Assembly (NCBI GenBank): GCA_937924505.1
Contig: CALDSR010000001.1
Location: 1-64,000, forward strand
Source of the DNA: an uncultured Granulosicoccus sp.
Lineage (GTDB): Bacteria > Pseudomonadota > Gammaproteobacteria > Granulosicoccales > Granulosicoccaceae
Reading direction: 5' to 3'
Length of the DNA stretch: 64,000 bases
The notes beneath the pieces were generated by a model that saw only the letters and a program-made list of their open reading frames with translations, ran no database searches and was not told the DNA's origin. The position numbers and the translations under genes were made by a program. Each line of letters opens with the position of its first letter. Within the stretch, counting starts at the first letter, position 1. Of this stretch, positions 1 to 8,909 are shown piece after piece.

Positions 1-336
1 GCTACGGATGCCGCGACTGACGCTGCTGCTGAGGCCACGGATGCTGCGACCGACGCCGCTGCTGATGCTACGGACGCTGCGACCGACGCCACGGATGCCG
101 CAACAGATGCCGCTGCTGACGCTACGGATGCTGCGACCGACGCCGCTGCCGACGCCACGGATGCCGCAACAGACGCCGCTGCTGAGACTAAGGATGCTGC
201 GACCGACGCTGCTGCTGAGACTACGGATGCCGCGACCGACGCTGCAGCTGATGCCACGGATGCTGCGACCGACGCCGCTGCTGATGCTACGGATGCTGCG
301 ACCGACGCCGCTGCTGACGCTACGGACGCTGCAGCT
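1..336 (+). repeat. 33-bp tandem repeat encoding ATDAATDAAAD
   Basis: Ten to eleven head-to-tail units of 33 bp are seen, based on GCTACGGATGCTGCGACCGA and its variants, with synonymous drift between copies (gcc/gct, gac/gat) and two shortened units of 21 bp. The repeat keeps several reading frames open, which produces a spurious Arg/Pro/Leu-rich frame over 8-382. Confidence 0.9.
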
Positions 337-768
337 GATGGTGATGAAGCGAACGAAGAATCAAGCGCTGAAGAGTCAGTGACCGAACAGACGGAAACGG
401 AAACAGCCGGTGAAGAAGCTGCGACCACAGAAATTGATCGTGGCAGCTTTAGCCTCGGTGGGATCAGCCGGAAGTTCGGTAACGTATTTGGAGCGACTTC
501 CAGCGCTCTGGCAAGCGTACGTGATGCTGAATCAGCAACAAATATTCTTCCGCGACTTGAGCAAGCGGGTGCGACATTGACCGAGGCCGCATCTGACTTT
601 GACAAGGTACCCGAAGCTGCTCGTGGTCCATTGAAATCTGTTGTGTCAAATGGTCTTGCGCGCCTACAACCGTTGGCTGATACGACGCTTGGCAAGGATG
701 GCGTAGGTTCTGTGTTGTCCCCAGCTCTGGGCCCAATCATGGATACGTTGAAGGGACTTGCCAACTGA
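1..768 (+). CDS. Ala/Thr/Asp 11-residue-repeat protein, 5' partial
   Basis: The frame is open from the first base to the stop at 766-768, so the gene begins upstream of the window; the GTG at 379 is internal. About 110 residues consist of near-perfect copies of the 11-mer ATDAATDAAAD (variants end in E or start TK/TT), with two 7-residue short copies. A Glu-rich linker follows, then a C-terminal region of about 115 residues that is mostly predicted helix, beginning near FSLGGISRKFG. The 11-residue period and the small and acidic composition resemble group 3 LEA or other hendecad helices, but charged Lys residues typical of LEA proteins are nearly absent. I do not recognise the C-terminal domain. 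No Cys and no membrane segment are visible in this part. Function unknown; the missing N terminus would show whether it is secreted. Confidence 0.75.
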   Translation, partial: ATDAATDAAAEATDAATDAAADATDAATDATDAATDAAADATDAATDAAADATDAATDAAAETKDAATDAAAETTDAATDAAADATDAATDAAADATDAATDAAADATDAAADGDEANEESSAEESVTEQTETETAGEEAATTEIDRGSFSLGGISRKFGNVFGATSSALASVRDAESATNILPRLEQAGATLTEAASDFDKVPEAARGPLKSVVSNGLARLQPLADTTLGKDGVGSVLSPALGPIMDTLKGLAN

Positions 769-801
769 CGCCTAGCTATAGTCTTTCGACAAGACTGCCG
801 T

Positions 802-837
802 AAAAAAGGCCCGTACAAATTTGTACGGGCCTTTTTC
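802..837. terminator. Bidirectional intrinsic terminator
   Basis: A GC-rich inverted repeat built on GGCCCGTACAAA / TTTGTACGGGCC is flanked by an A-run on the left and a T-run on the right. It therefore reads as a Rho-independent terminator from both sides. It lies between the convergent repeat-protein gene, which ends at 768, and the aminotransferase gene, which ends at 890. Confidence 0.92.
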
Positions 838-889
838 TTTATCTTTCATAAACAGACAACACTACATCTCTACGTCCCAGAGCCACACA

Positions 890-2269
890 TCAGCTAGCAA
901 TACGCCCGAGTGCGTTGTCAATGGCTTCGACCACTTCGTCGAGGTCTTTCGTTGTACAGATCAAAGCGGGACTCAAGCAAATCGTATTGTTCAGCCCAGT
1001 CAGGCTACGATTGGTGCGACCAATGACAACGCCATTGTCCATACAATCAGCTGCGATGGCCACAAGCATTGATTCATCGACTGGTTCTTTGGTCTGTCGA
1101 TCTTTAACCAATTCAAGACCGCAGAAAAGGCCTTTACCGCGCACATCACCAATAACCTTGTACTTGTTCTGCAGGCCGCGCAGTTTTTCCATCAAGTACT
1201 CGCCCATTTCTGTCACATTATCGAGAAGATTTTCCGCTTCGATAATGCGCATCGTTTCCAGCGCAGCTGCGGGACCTGCGGCACAACCACCGAAGGTACT
1301 GATATCTCTGAAGTAAGCCATCGGATCATCATTGCCTTTGAACTGGTTGAAGACGTCTTCAGTTGTCACCGTACAAGCAATCGCGGCATAACCACTTGCA
1401 ACACCCTTGGCCATGGTGACGATATCCGGCTTGATGCCGTAGTGTTGATAACCGAACCATTTGCCGGTGCGGCCAACACCGCAAACGACTTCGTCAATGT
1501 GCAACAGGATTCCATACTTCTTGCAGATCTCTTGCACAGTTTCCCAATAACCCTCTGGCGGCGTGATGACACCACCACCAGCCGTTACCGGCTCGAGTAC
1601 GATGGACCCGACGGTGTCGGGATCTTCTTTTAAAATGATATTTTCGATCTCGCGTGCAATCCTGACACCGTATTCAGATTCATCGGGAAACTGGCTGCGA
1701 TACTCGCAACAATGTGGCACCTCAACAAATCCAGGTGTAAACGGCCCATATTGATCACGACGTTCGTTCTGACCACAGGTACTCAAAGCGGTGATGGTCG
1801 TACCGTGGTAGTCACGATCACGATAGAGTATTTTGTGCTTCTTGCCATCATTTTGCATGGCCGCAATCTGACGCACGATCTTGTAGCCCTTTTCATTTGC
1901 TTCAGAACCCGAGTTCGAGTAATAAACACGGCTCATGCCTGGCATCTTGGCGATTAGTTGTTCTGCGTATTTGATACCGGGAATGTTCCCGGCGGAGCCG
2001 GCGAAATAACACATTTCGATCAGTTGATCACGTACTGCATTGGCGATACTCTCGCGGCCATACCCCAGATTAACCGTCCACACTGCGCCGGATACCGCAT
2101 CAAGATGCTCATTGCCATTCTGGTCCCAGATACGCATACCGTCGCCTTTGACAATGATGAGCGGATCCTTGCTCTCAAGCGGCTTATGCGGAGTCAGGTG
2201 ATGCCAGATGTTGGCGCGATCCATTTCGATCAGTTCACGCATATCCACATTTTCTGCAGGCTTGTTCAT
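890..2269 (-). CDS. tpa: Taurine--pyruvate aminotransferase (class III)
   Basis: This is a PLP-dependent class III aminotransferase of 459 residues. The N-terminal NIWHHLTPHKPL block, VYYSNSGSEANEKGYKIV and YRDRDYHGTTITALS match what I recall of taurine--pyruvate aminotransferases, which move the amino group of taurine to pyruvate and give sulfoacetaldehyde and alanine in the cytoplasm. The cofactor lysine sits in TMAKGVASGY, and the cofactor-binding Asp in LLHIDEVVCGVGRTG. I place the start at the ATG at 2269, because GGGGA lies a few bases upstream; an in-frame ATG at 2305 would add 12 residues. It stands alone on the minus strand, divergent from the lactonase operon. Sulfoacetaldehyde acetyltransferase, the usual partner, is not in the window. 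Another omega-amino acid as substrate remains possible. Confidence 0.85.
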   Translation of the reverse strand: MNKPAENVDMRELIEMDRANIWHHLTPHKPLESKDPLIIVKGDGMRIWDQNGNEHLDAVSGAVWTVNLGYGRESIANAVRDQLIEMCYFAGSAGNIPGIKYAEQLIAKMPGMSRVYYSNSGSEANEKGYKIVRQIAAMQNDGKKHKILYRDRDYHGTTITALSTCGQNERRDQYGPFTPGFVEVPHCCEYRSQFPDESEYGVRIAREIENIILKEDPDTVGSIVLEPVTAGGGVITPPEGYWETVQEICKKYGILLHIDEVVCGVGRTGKWFGYQHYGIKPDIVTMAKGVASGYAAIACTVTTEDVFNQFKGNDDPMAYFRDISTFGGCAAGPAAALETMRIIEAENLLDNVTEMGEYLMEKLRGLQNKYKVIGDVRGKGLFCGLELVKDRQTKEPVDESMLVAIAADCMDNGVVIGRTNRSLTGLNNTICLSPALICTTKDLDEVVEAIDNALGRIAS

Positions 2270-2395
2270 ACTTAATCCCCAGCGAGTCGAATCAGCCCAA
2301 ATCATGACTGATCGTTACAATAAATCGAGATGATGGGTCGAGACTATGGGACACGAGTACATGACGCAACCAGAGCCAACGAAAAAACGAAACTA

Positions 2396-3427
2396 ATGCC
2401 AGATAATTCCTTGATTCCTCCCCTTGTGGGGTGGATAGGCGACGGGCTGACGCGTCCGGAATGCGCTTTGACACACGGTAGCGGCCTGTTGTGTGTCCCG
2501 AGCTGGGCAAAAGGCGGTGGTGTGAGCATCATCAACACCCGTGGTGACACGCGTCACATCCTGAGTAATATCCCGCAAACTCTAGCACCTTGGTTGGCTC
2601 ACGGCCTGAGACCCAATGGCATTGCACTTGAGGAAAACGGCCAATTTTTACTGGCCCATCTTGGCGATGAAAGAGGTGGCGTCTTTCGACTCGACACCGA
2701 AGGCAATGTCGAGCCCGTTGTCCTGACAGTACATGGCGATCCGATGCCGCCAGCCAATTATCTGGTCAAGGATCGACAAGGCCGGCTCTGGATTACCGTC
2801 AGTACGCGTAAATCGCCTCGTGCGAAAGACTACAGACCAGATGCCTGCACAGGGTTTATCGCCGTATGTGAACCAGGGGGCTCGGACGCGCATATCGTCG
2901 CTGATGGCCTTGGTTATACCAATGAATGTGTTATCGACGAGATTCGCGGCCGGGTTTTCGTCAACGAAACGTTTGCCCAGCGCTTGACCGAATTTGAAAT
3001 GAACAACAACGGGCAGCTCAGTAAACGTACGACGAAGGCGACATTTGGTCATGGTACTTTTCCGGATGGTCTCGCCCTGGACATGGAAGGTGGGCTTTGG
3101 GTCACCAGCATCGTCAGTAATCGCGTCATTCAGGTAAAAGCCGATGGTCAGCAAAAAATCTGGGTTGAAGATTCGGATACGTCTCATGTGGACCATGTAG
3201 TTGCTGCATTTGAACGCGGCGAAATGGGCAGACCGCACCTTGACAATGTCTCGAGTACAGCCTTGAAAAACATTTCCAATCTTGCGTTTGGCGGTCCTGA
3301 CTTGTCGAGGTGCTATCTCGGAAATCTGCTTGGCGAGACCATTCCCTGGTTTGATGCCCCGGTATCAGGCGCACCATTACCCCATTGGGATTTGCCGCTG
3401 GGCACCTTGGCCGAATTTGTCGGATAA
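2396..3427 (+). CDS. SMP-30/gluconolactonase family protein
   Basis: A 343-residue protein resembling the SMP-30/gluconolactonase/LRE beta-propeller family, metal-dependent hydrolases of sugar lactones. Family-like features are PNGIAL, a metal-site-like YTNECVID segment, FPDGLALDMEGGLWV and repeated blade motifs. No signal peptide is evident, so it is probably cytoplasmic. The start is uncertain: the ATG at 2396 precedes the conserved part, while an ATG at 2330 would add 22 poorly conserved residues; neither has a strong ribosome site. It is first in a run with the dehydrogenase at 3496 and the oxidoreductase at 4620, which suggests one sugar or sugar-acid pathway. The substrate cannot be read from sequence. 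Confidence 0.75.
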   Translation: MPDNSLIPPLVGWIGDGLTRPECALTHGSGLLCVPSWAKGGGVSIINTRGDTRHILSNIPQTLAPWLAHGLRPNGIALEENGQFLLAHLGDERGGVFRLDTEGNVEPVVLTVHGDPMPPANYLVKDRQGRLWITVSTRKSPRAKDYRPDACTGFIAVCEPGGSDAHIVADGLGYTNECVIDEIRGRVFVNETFAQRLTEFEMNNNGQLSKRTTKATFGHGTFPDGLALDMEGGLWVTSIVSNRVIQVKADGQQKIWVEDSDTSHVDHVVAAFERGEMGRPHLDNVSSTALKNISNLAFGGPDLSRCYLGNLLGETIPWFDAPVSGAPLPHWDLPLGTLAEFVG

Positions 3428-3495
3428 TTTGCCGGGGCAATGTAGTAAAAATTCATGACCCTTTTTCACCTCGCCAAATACAAGGTAATTGCATT

Positions 3496-4620
3496 GTGAG
3501 CAAATCAGGCACGTATTCGATTGCCGTTTTTCCCGGAGACGGTATAGGTAACGAAATCATGCGCCCGTGCGTGGCACTATTGCACCGAGCTTGCGAACGG
3601 GTGGGTGGCCTGACGCTGAAGACCGCGGACGTCCCTGCCGGCGCCAAAGCGTATCAAGAGCTTGGTAGCGCACTTCCCCCGTCTTCGTTGACGGCCGCCA
3701 GAGACGCCGATGCCATTCTACTTGCCGCCATGGGTGACCCGGCCATTCGTTATGAGGATGGCACGGAACTTACCCCGCAGATCGATTTGCGCTTTGAACT
3801 GGGGCTATACGCCGGACTACGTCCGATTCGAAGTATCCCCGGGGTTGCAAGTCCACTGGTCGATCCGCGTGCAAAGGATATTGATTTCGTACTCGTGCGC
3901 GAATCGATAGAAGGACTATTCGCACCGCAAGGCAAAAGTGAAATCATTGATGATCGTGAGGCTCGCGAGACCTTGGTCATTACACGAAACGTGTCGGAGA
4001 AGTTATTCAAGGCTAGTTTCGCCTTGGCCGAAGCGCGTTGTCGACAAAGAAAAAATGACCATAGTCGCGCTCCTCGCGTTACCTGTATCGACAAGGCCAA
4101 CGTGTTTTCAGCGTTTGCGTTTTTCAGAAAGATTTTTTATGAAGTTGCCAAAGGCTACGATATTCCCGCTGATCATGCCTACGTCGACATCATGTCATTG
4201 AATCTCTTGTGCCAACCATGGGACTACGACGTATTGGTCACCGAAAACATGTTCGGAGATATTCTGTCAGATCTTGGCGCTGGACTGATTGGCGGGATGG
4301 GATATGCACCGTCAGCTGACATCGGTGACAACCATGCGGTCTTTCAACCTTGTCATGGCAGTGCCCCGGACATTGCCGGCAAAGGTTTGGCAAATCCAAC
4401 CGCGATGTTTCTCTCTGGCGCAATGATGCTTGATTGGCTTGCAGACAAACACGATGATGACAACGCAAGACGCGCTGCAAGGCTGATCGAACGTGCGATA
4501 GATAGGGCATTTGCCGAAGGCGAGCTTGTCACTACCGAGCTTGGAGGAAATGCCGGGCTGCTTGCTGTAACGCAGGCGGTCAATCATGAACTTGATAGTC
4601 TTGATATTGCTGTCATCTGA
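3496..4620 (+). CDS. Isocitrate/isopropylmalate dehydrogenase family protein
   Basis: A 374-residue NAD(P)-dependent beta-decarboxylating dehydrogenase. The fold is marked by FPGDGIGNEIM, substrate-binding arginines in RFELGLYAGLRPIRS and VRESIEGLFAP, the catalytic Lys in DKANVFSAF, the metal-binding aspartates in ENMFGDILSDLGAGL, and GSAPDIAGKGLANPTA. Members act on isopropylmalate, isocitrate, malate or tartrate. The placement away from leu genes and between a lactonase and a Gfo/Idh enzyme argues for a catabolic hydroxy acid rather than leucine synthesis. The start is taken as the GTG at 3496, just before the conserved strand and preceded by AAGG; an upstream ATG at 3385 would overlap the lactonase gene. 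Its stop overlaps the next start as ATGA. Confidence 0.82.
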   Translation: MSKSGTYSIAVFPGDGIGNEIMRPCVALLHRACERVGGLTLKTADVPAGAKAYQELGSALPPSSLTAARDADAILLAAMGDPAIRYEDGTELTPQIDLRFELGLYAGLRPIRSIPGVASPLVDPRAKDIDFVLVRESIEGLFAPQGKSEIIDDREARETLVITRNVSEKLFKASFALAEARCRQRKNDHSRAPRVTCIDKANVFSAFAFFRKIFYEVAKGYDIPADHAYVDIMSLNLLCQPWDYDVLVTENMFGDILSDLGAGLIGGMGYAPSADIGDNHAVFQPCHGSAPDIAGKGLANPTAMFLSGAMMLDWLADKHDDDNARRAARLIERAIDRAFAEGELVTTELGGNAGLLAVTQAVNHELDSLDIAVI

Positions 4621-5651
4621 TGATTGATATCGCTTTGATAGGAACGGGTTATTTCAGCCAGTTTCATTTCCGTGCGTGGCAACGTATGAAAGATGTGAGA
4701 ATCGTTGCACTACATACATTGGATGCAGTCGAAGGACAAGCGGTTGCCAAAGAGTATGGGGTTCCAGCCGTTTTTACCGATATTGACGAGATGCTCGATA
4801 CAAGTAAACCGGGGCTAGTGGATATCGTCACCCCGCCACCTTCTCATGCGCATATCGTCCGGCTGTGTATGGCGCACAACATTCCCTGCATTTGCCAGAA
4901 GCCATTCTGCGATGATCTGATACAAGCACGCGCACTGATCAACGACATCGACGCTGCAGGCGCAACCGTTGTCGTCCATGAGAATTTTCGTTTTCAGCCA
5001 TGGTATCGAGAACTACATCGACTCTTGTCAACAAACCTGATTGGCGATCCATACGAAATAAGTTTCAACCTTCGGCCCGGCGATGGACAGGGATCAGACG
5101 CCTATCTTGATCGGCAACCATACTTTCAACAGCAAGAGCAATTTCTGGTTCGAGAAACCGGCGTGCACTACATCGATGTTTTTCGCTACCTTTTTGGCGA
5201 CATCACCGGTTTATTTGCGCGACTATCAACCTTGAACCCGGTTATCGCTGGCGAGGATGCAGGTGTTGTCATCATGGAATTTGAAACCGGTGCCAGAGGC
5301 GTTTTCAACGGAAATCGACTATCGGATCACGCGACGGATAATCTCAGACGCACCATGGGCGAAATGGTCATTGAAGGTTCCGCTGGCACGCTGGTACTGG
5401 ACGGCTACGGCGCAATCCACCACCGTCGGCGCGGCGATGAGACATCGCTTGAATGTCACTATGATTACGAGGATATCGACTTTGGCGGCGATTGCGTTTA
5501 CCGCACGAATCGCCATGTGATAGATCACTTGTTGATCGGCTCTGCCTTGGAAAACCATGCATCCGCCTACCTGGTCAACCGAGAAATCGAGAATGCCGTT
5601 TACAGATCCCATGACGAGGGAATGTGGATCAAGCTGACCGATCACGAATGA
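4620..5651 (+). CDS. Gfo/Idh/MocA family oxidoreductase
   Basis: A 343-residue NAD(P)-dependent oxidoreductase. The N-terminal Rossmann motif is ALIGTGYFSQFH, the family EKP-like motif appears as CQKPFCDDL (Gln replaces Glu), and the catalytic-domain segment is RETGVHYIDVFRYLFGD, with a likely catalytic His. Such enzymes oxidise or reduce sugars, inositols or related polyols. The start codon overlaps the previous stop (ATGA), so translation is probably coupled to the isopropylmalate-type dehydrogenase. The substrate is unknown. Confidence 0.82.
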   Translation: MIDIALIGTGYFSQFHFRAWQRMKDVRIVALHTLDAVEGQAVAKEYGVPAVFTDIDEMLDTSKPGLVDIVTPPPSHAHIVRLCMAHNIPCICQKPFCDDLIQARALINDIDAAGATVVVHENFRFQPWYRELHRLLSTNLIGDPYEISFNLRPGDGQGSDAYLDRQPYFQQQEQFLVRETGVHYIDVFRYLFGDITGLFARLSTLNPVIAGEDAGVVIMEFETGARGVFNGNRLSDHATDNLRRTMGEMVIEGSAGTLVLDGYGAIHHRRRGDETSLECHYDYEDIDFGGDCVYRTNRHVIDHLLIGSALENHASAYLVNREIENAVYRSHDEGMWIKLTDHE

Positions 5652-5675
5652 ACAATAAAGTCCCCCGGCTACCCG

Positions 5676-6320
5676 TCAGTCGAGAGGTACACCCGCCCGG
5701 GCTGCGAAATAAACCGCTTCGGTGCGATTGCGCGCACCAAGCACACGAAAGATTGCCGACAAATGCGCTTTCACGGTGTTCTGGGAGATGTCCATTTGTG
5801 TGGAAATCGTCTTGTTCGGCTTACCCTGTACTAATAGCGTCAGGACTTCTCGCTGGCGTTTCGACAGCGATGTCAGCAACGCAATATCCGAAGGGCGAGA
5901 TCCGTGGTTTGCCGGCGTGTGCTGACCATTTCGAACAGCGGCCGGCAGATAGATACCGCCAGCAACTATCAGGCGAATCGCACCCAGCAATTCGTTGTGT
6001 GTCGAGCATTTGGTGATGAACCCCATCGCGCCAAGTTCGATGCAGCGATGAATGACAAGCGGATCCATTTCTGCTGACAGTACAATAATGGGGGTATCGG
6101 GAATATCATTTCGTAAAGCGGCAAGACCATCGAGACCGACAGTGTCACTTAAACGCAAATCCAGCAAGACCAGATCGACTTCCTGTCCGTCATACAGGTA
6201 TTCTTGTGCATTCTTGAGAGAGTATGATTCAACAATCTGCGGTTGCGGTTGAAGATCCTCTAATAAATGGACCATACCGCTGCGGAAAAGAGTGTGGTCA
6301 TCGATGATCAGTATTTTCAT
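5676..6320 (-). CDS. LuxR/NarL-type response regulator
   Basis: A 214-residue two-domain regulator. The receiver domain starts IDDHTLFRSGM, has the phosphoacceptor Asp in LVLLDLRLSD, and the switch Thr/Ser and Lys further on. The C-terminal GerE-type HTH covers about residues 145-210, with REVLTLLVQGKPNKTIS and NTVKAHLSAIF. No histidine kinase gene is adjacent, so it is an orphan here. It is convergent with the oxidoreductase and divergent from ttcA. Targets are unknown. Confidence 0.88.
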   Translation of the reverse strand: MKILIIDDHTLFRSGMVHLLEDLQPQPQIVESYSLKNAQEYLYDGQEVDLVLLDLRLSDTVGLDGLAALRNDIPDTPIIVLSAEMDPLVIHRCIELGAMGFITKCSTHNELLGAIRLIVAGGIYLPAAVRNGQHTPANHGSRPSDIALLTSLSKRQREVLTLLVQGKPNKTISTQMDISQNTVKAHLSAIFRVLGARNRTEAVYFAARAGVPLD

Positions 6321-6471
6321 GGTCCTACATTACCCACAGACCGCGTAAATCGATTTCCAGAAAAGCGACTTCCTGACCGATAATACAGGCTTCGCATCTG
6401 ATTAGACACAGTTTGCGTTATCTTTTGGCTCTTCTTATCCTTACAGCTAGTTTTAACAGGACTACCACCCG

Positions 6472-7353
6472 GTGCAATCTTCCACTGAAATGAACGTGAT
6501 TGAAAAGAAACTGCGCCGACAGACGGCGAAAGCTGTGCTCGATTTCAACATGATCGAAGACGGTGATCGGATTATGGTCTGTCTGTCGGGTGGCAAGGAC
6601 AGTTACACCCTGCTCGATATCTTGCTGCATCTGCAGCGAGTTGCCCCTATCGATTTTTCTCTTGTCGCCGTGAATCTGGACCAGAAACAACCCGGTTTTC
6701 CCGACACTGTTTTGCCTGACTATCTCGATGAATTGAAAGTTGAATACCAAATCGTTGAAGAAGATACTTTCAGTATCGTGACGGAGAAAATTCCCGAAGG
6801 CAAAACAACGTGTTCGCTTTGTTCGCGTCTGCGCCGCGCCATTCTTTATCGTACCGCCGATGAACTGGGGGCCAGTAAAATAGCCTTGGGTCACCATGCA
6901 GATGATTTGCTCGAAACGTTCCTGTTGAATTTTTTTCACGGTGGCAGCTTGAAAACGATGCCCGCAAAATTGCACGCCGACAATGGTCGCAACGTCGTGA
7001 TTCGACCGCTAGCCTATGTTCGCGAAGCATTGATCAAGTCTTATTCGGCGTTGCGGCAGTACCCGATCATTCCTTGTAACCTTTGTGGTTCGCAACCGAA
7101 CCTTCAGCGTCAGGCAATGAAATCACTTTTATCCGCTTGGGAAAAATCAGACCCATCTCGGATAGCATCAATGTTGACAGCACTCGGCAATGTTACGCCT
7201 TCGCATCTACTCGACCGTACGCTTTATGATTTCGATACCAACGAACGCGTGGGTTATGGGAACGAAAAACTACCCTTTGTCACAACTCGCATTGCCATCG
7301 ACGACATCACATTGCGCGCTACCACAGAATCTCCTCTCCATCATAGGCAATGA
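6472..7353 (+). CDS. ttcA: tRNA 2-thiocytidine biosynthesis protein TtcA
   Basis: A 293-residue PP-loop ATPase that thiolates cytidine-32 of certain tRNAs, using an iron-sulfur cluster and ATP. The PP-loop is [13 protein letters not shown]. The two cysteine pairs that hold the cluster are CSLC and [18 protein letters not shown] is the usual substrate-binding segment. The first possible start is the GTG at 6472; an ATG at 6490 is an alternative. Its last 35 bases overlap the convergent SDR gene. Confidence 0.95.
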   Translation: MQSSTEMNVIEKKLRRQTAKAVLDFNMIEDGDRIMVCLSGGKDSYTLLDILLHLQRVAPIDFSLVAVNLDQKQPGFPDTVLPDYLDELKVEYQIVEEDTFSIVTEKIPEGKTTCSLCSRLRRAILYRTADELGASKIALGHHADDLLETFLLNFFHGGSLKTMPAKLHADNGRNVVIRPLAYVREALIKSYSALRQYPIIPCNLCGSQPNLQRQAMKSLLSAWEKSDPSRIASMLTALGNVTPSHLLDRTLYDFDTNERVGYGNEKLPFVTTRIAIDDITLRATTESPLHHRQ

Positions 7354-8047
7354 AGCGGCCACTCGGATGCTGATGCAATTCGTGTAGTTGGCCGAGAAGT
7401 AACCCAGCGGTTTTTTCCGCACTGAATAAATTTTCGGTCGGTACATTCTTCTGAAACGGCTTGGATAATGCTGTATCAGTTGTTCCGGGATGCAATGCCG
7501 CAACTCGAATTGCCGGGTTGAGTCTTGCCCATTCAATGGACAAGGTACGCAGACTCATATTCAAGGCGGCCTTCGCTGCACGGTAGCTGTACCACCCCCC
7601 AAGGCGATTGTCGCTGATACTGCCTACTCGGGCGGATACCGTTGCAAAAATCGGCGCGCTCGATCCGTCAAATTTCCCAAAAACATGCTTCGCGAGCAAC
7701 AGCGTCGGCAAGCAGTTGACTGACAGGTTCTTGTTAAAGTGGATTGGATCAAATTGTCTTATGGTTTTTTCCGGGGCATAGGATTCGTCATGCAGATACC
7801 CCACGCAATTGATCAACCAATCAAGCGAATCGACTTCATCAACCCAGCGCAAGATACTTTGCTCAGAGCTTGCATTGAGGGTCGCGCGTTTGACAACGGT
7901 GCGCTTGTTTTCCGATAAAGCGGCAACGTCGAGATCGCTTTTGAATGACGTCGCGTGCACGGTTGTTGCGATGCCGCTATCGAGAATCGCGTTGAGCAGC
8001 GCCGAACCGATACCACCGCTGGCGCCAATAATCGCGATATTCAACAA
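7319..8047 (-). CDS. Short-chain dehydrogenase/reductase (CsgA/C-factor-like)
   Basis: A 242-residue classical SDR. The cofactor motif is [13 protein letters not shown], the structural motif is NCVGYLHDE, and the active site is Ser in SARVG with SYRAAKAAL giving the Tyr-Lys pair. The sequence resembles the C-factor/CsgA branch, whose substrates are poorly defined. The start appears to be TTG at 8047, as an in-frame stop lies upstream and there is no ATG before the Rossmann motif. The 3' end overlaps ttcA. Confidence 0.8.
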   Translation of the reverse strand: MLNIAIIGASGGIGSALLNAILDSGIATTVHATSFKSDLDVAALSENKRTVVKRATLNASSEQSILRWVDEVDSLDWLINCVGYLHDESYAPEKTIRQFDPIHFNKNLSVNCLPTLLLAKHVFGKFDGSSAPIFATVSARVGSISDNRLGGWYSYRAAKAALNMSLRTLSIEWARLNPAIRVAALHPGTTDTALSKPFQKNVPTENLFSAEKTAGLLLGQLHELHQHPSGRFIAYDGEEILW

Positions 8048-8105
8048 CGTGAACTCAAAAAATCGAAGCAGCCTTCCTCGTGTTCATCCACGTCCGCCTC
8101 CGATG

Positions 8106-8744
8106 CTACTTCAGTGCTCCGAAAGCCTTGGTAAAACCTGTCAGTGACAATGTCGCTTCTACTTCGCCCTGATTGGCCGCGATAACAGACACCAAAGCAT
8201 TTTTGCCTTTTTTCATTCGGGTGATCAGACGGTCGTCCACCGGTTCGCGTACCAGGCAACCTTGCTCGGTACAGATCTGAAAGGGAGCTGATTCCTTGTT
8301 ACCGCCATCAATCGTGACACTCAAACCCTCAACCAGCACGACACCCAACGGTGTGATGACATCAAGAACGGCTATCGCGGTACGCTCACCAACCTCCAGC
8401 GGCTCAGCCAGCTTTCGAATGACCATTTCGAGAATCGGTGTGCCGCTATCGTCATTGCCAATCTGCGCCATCGCGCAATTGCTGCCATCGTCAGCACACG
8501 CAACCTCCCAGGCGCCATAGGTCGTGCGTTGAATCCCCTTCGCGGCCGGTGGCGCTACCGCCGCCGCTTCGGGCGTCTGTCGGGAAGCTGGCGGGGCGGC
8601 GCCCAAATCCAATTTCTCCTCGGCAGGGGCGGCAGGTTGACCCAGCTTTAGGCCGGAATTTTCCTGAGCATGGACTGAATTGACGAGCCCTGAAGCAAGA
8701 AAAGCGATTAACGGCAGTATTAATTTGATCAATTGAGTGTTCAC
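8106..8744 (-). CDS. Invasion-associated locus B (IalB) family protein
   Basis: A 212-residue exported protein. The GTG at 8744 gives a clean signal peptide (hydrophobic LIKLILPLIAFLASG, cleavage after SVHA); a TTG at 8771 would add nine residues. A Pro/Ala-rich linker follows, then the IalB-like domain: YGAWEVACADD, a second Cys in SNCAMAQ, and a C-terminal pair in QICTEQGCLV, ending with FTKAFGALK. The four cysteines suggest disulfides in the periplasm. In pathogens IalB has been linked to erythrocyte invasion, but the family is widespread in free-living marine bacteria and its general role is unknown. Confidence 0.82.
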   Translation of the reverse strand: MNTQLIKLILPLIAFLASGLVNSVHAQENSGLKLGQPAAPAEEKLDLGAAPPASRQTPEAAAVAPPAAKGIQRTTYGAWEVACADDGSNCAMAQIGNDDSGTPILEMVIRKLAEPLEVGERTAIAVLDVITPLGVVLVEGLSVTIDGGNKESAPFQICTEQGCLVREPVDDRLITRMKKGKNALVSVIAANQGEVEATLSLTGFTKAFGALK

Positions 8745-8909
8745 GTTGTTCGGGAATAAGGGAAATGTCAAAAATTCAGTCCAAGGCTAAGTTTAGGTAG
8801 CTGGACGGGACGCTGCAACTCCTGTGACATGACAAACCGGTTCGGCAAACAGCGCTTTGGTGATAAATGGTAATGTCAGCGCTGAGCAAATTCGAGATAA
8901 CCAAAGCCG

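Noticed and set aside
8..382. Open frame rich in Arg, Pro and Leu repeats
   Set aside because: It is the second frame of the 33-bp repeat; the first frame is open across the window edge and continues into a normal protein.
379..768. Separate 129-residue gene starting with GTG at 379
   Set aside because: The same frame is open from base 1 without a stop, so the GTG is internal to a longer protein.
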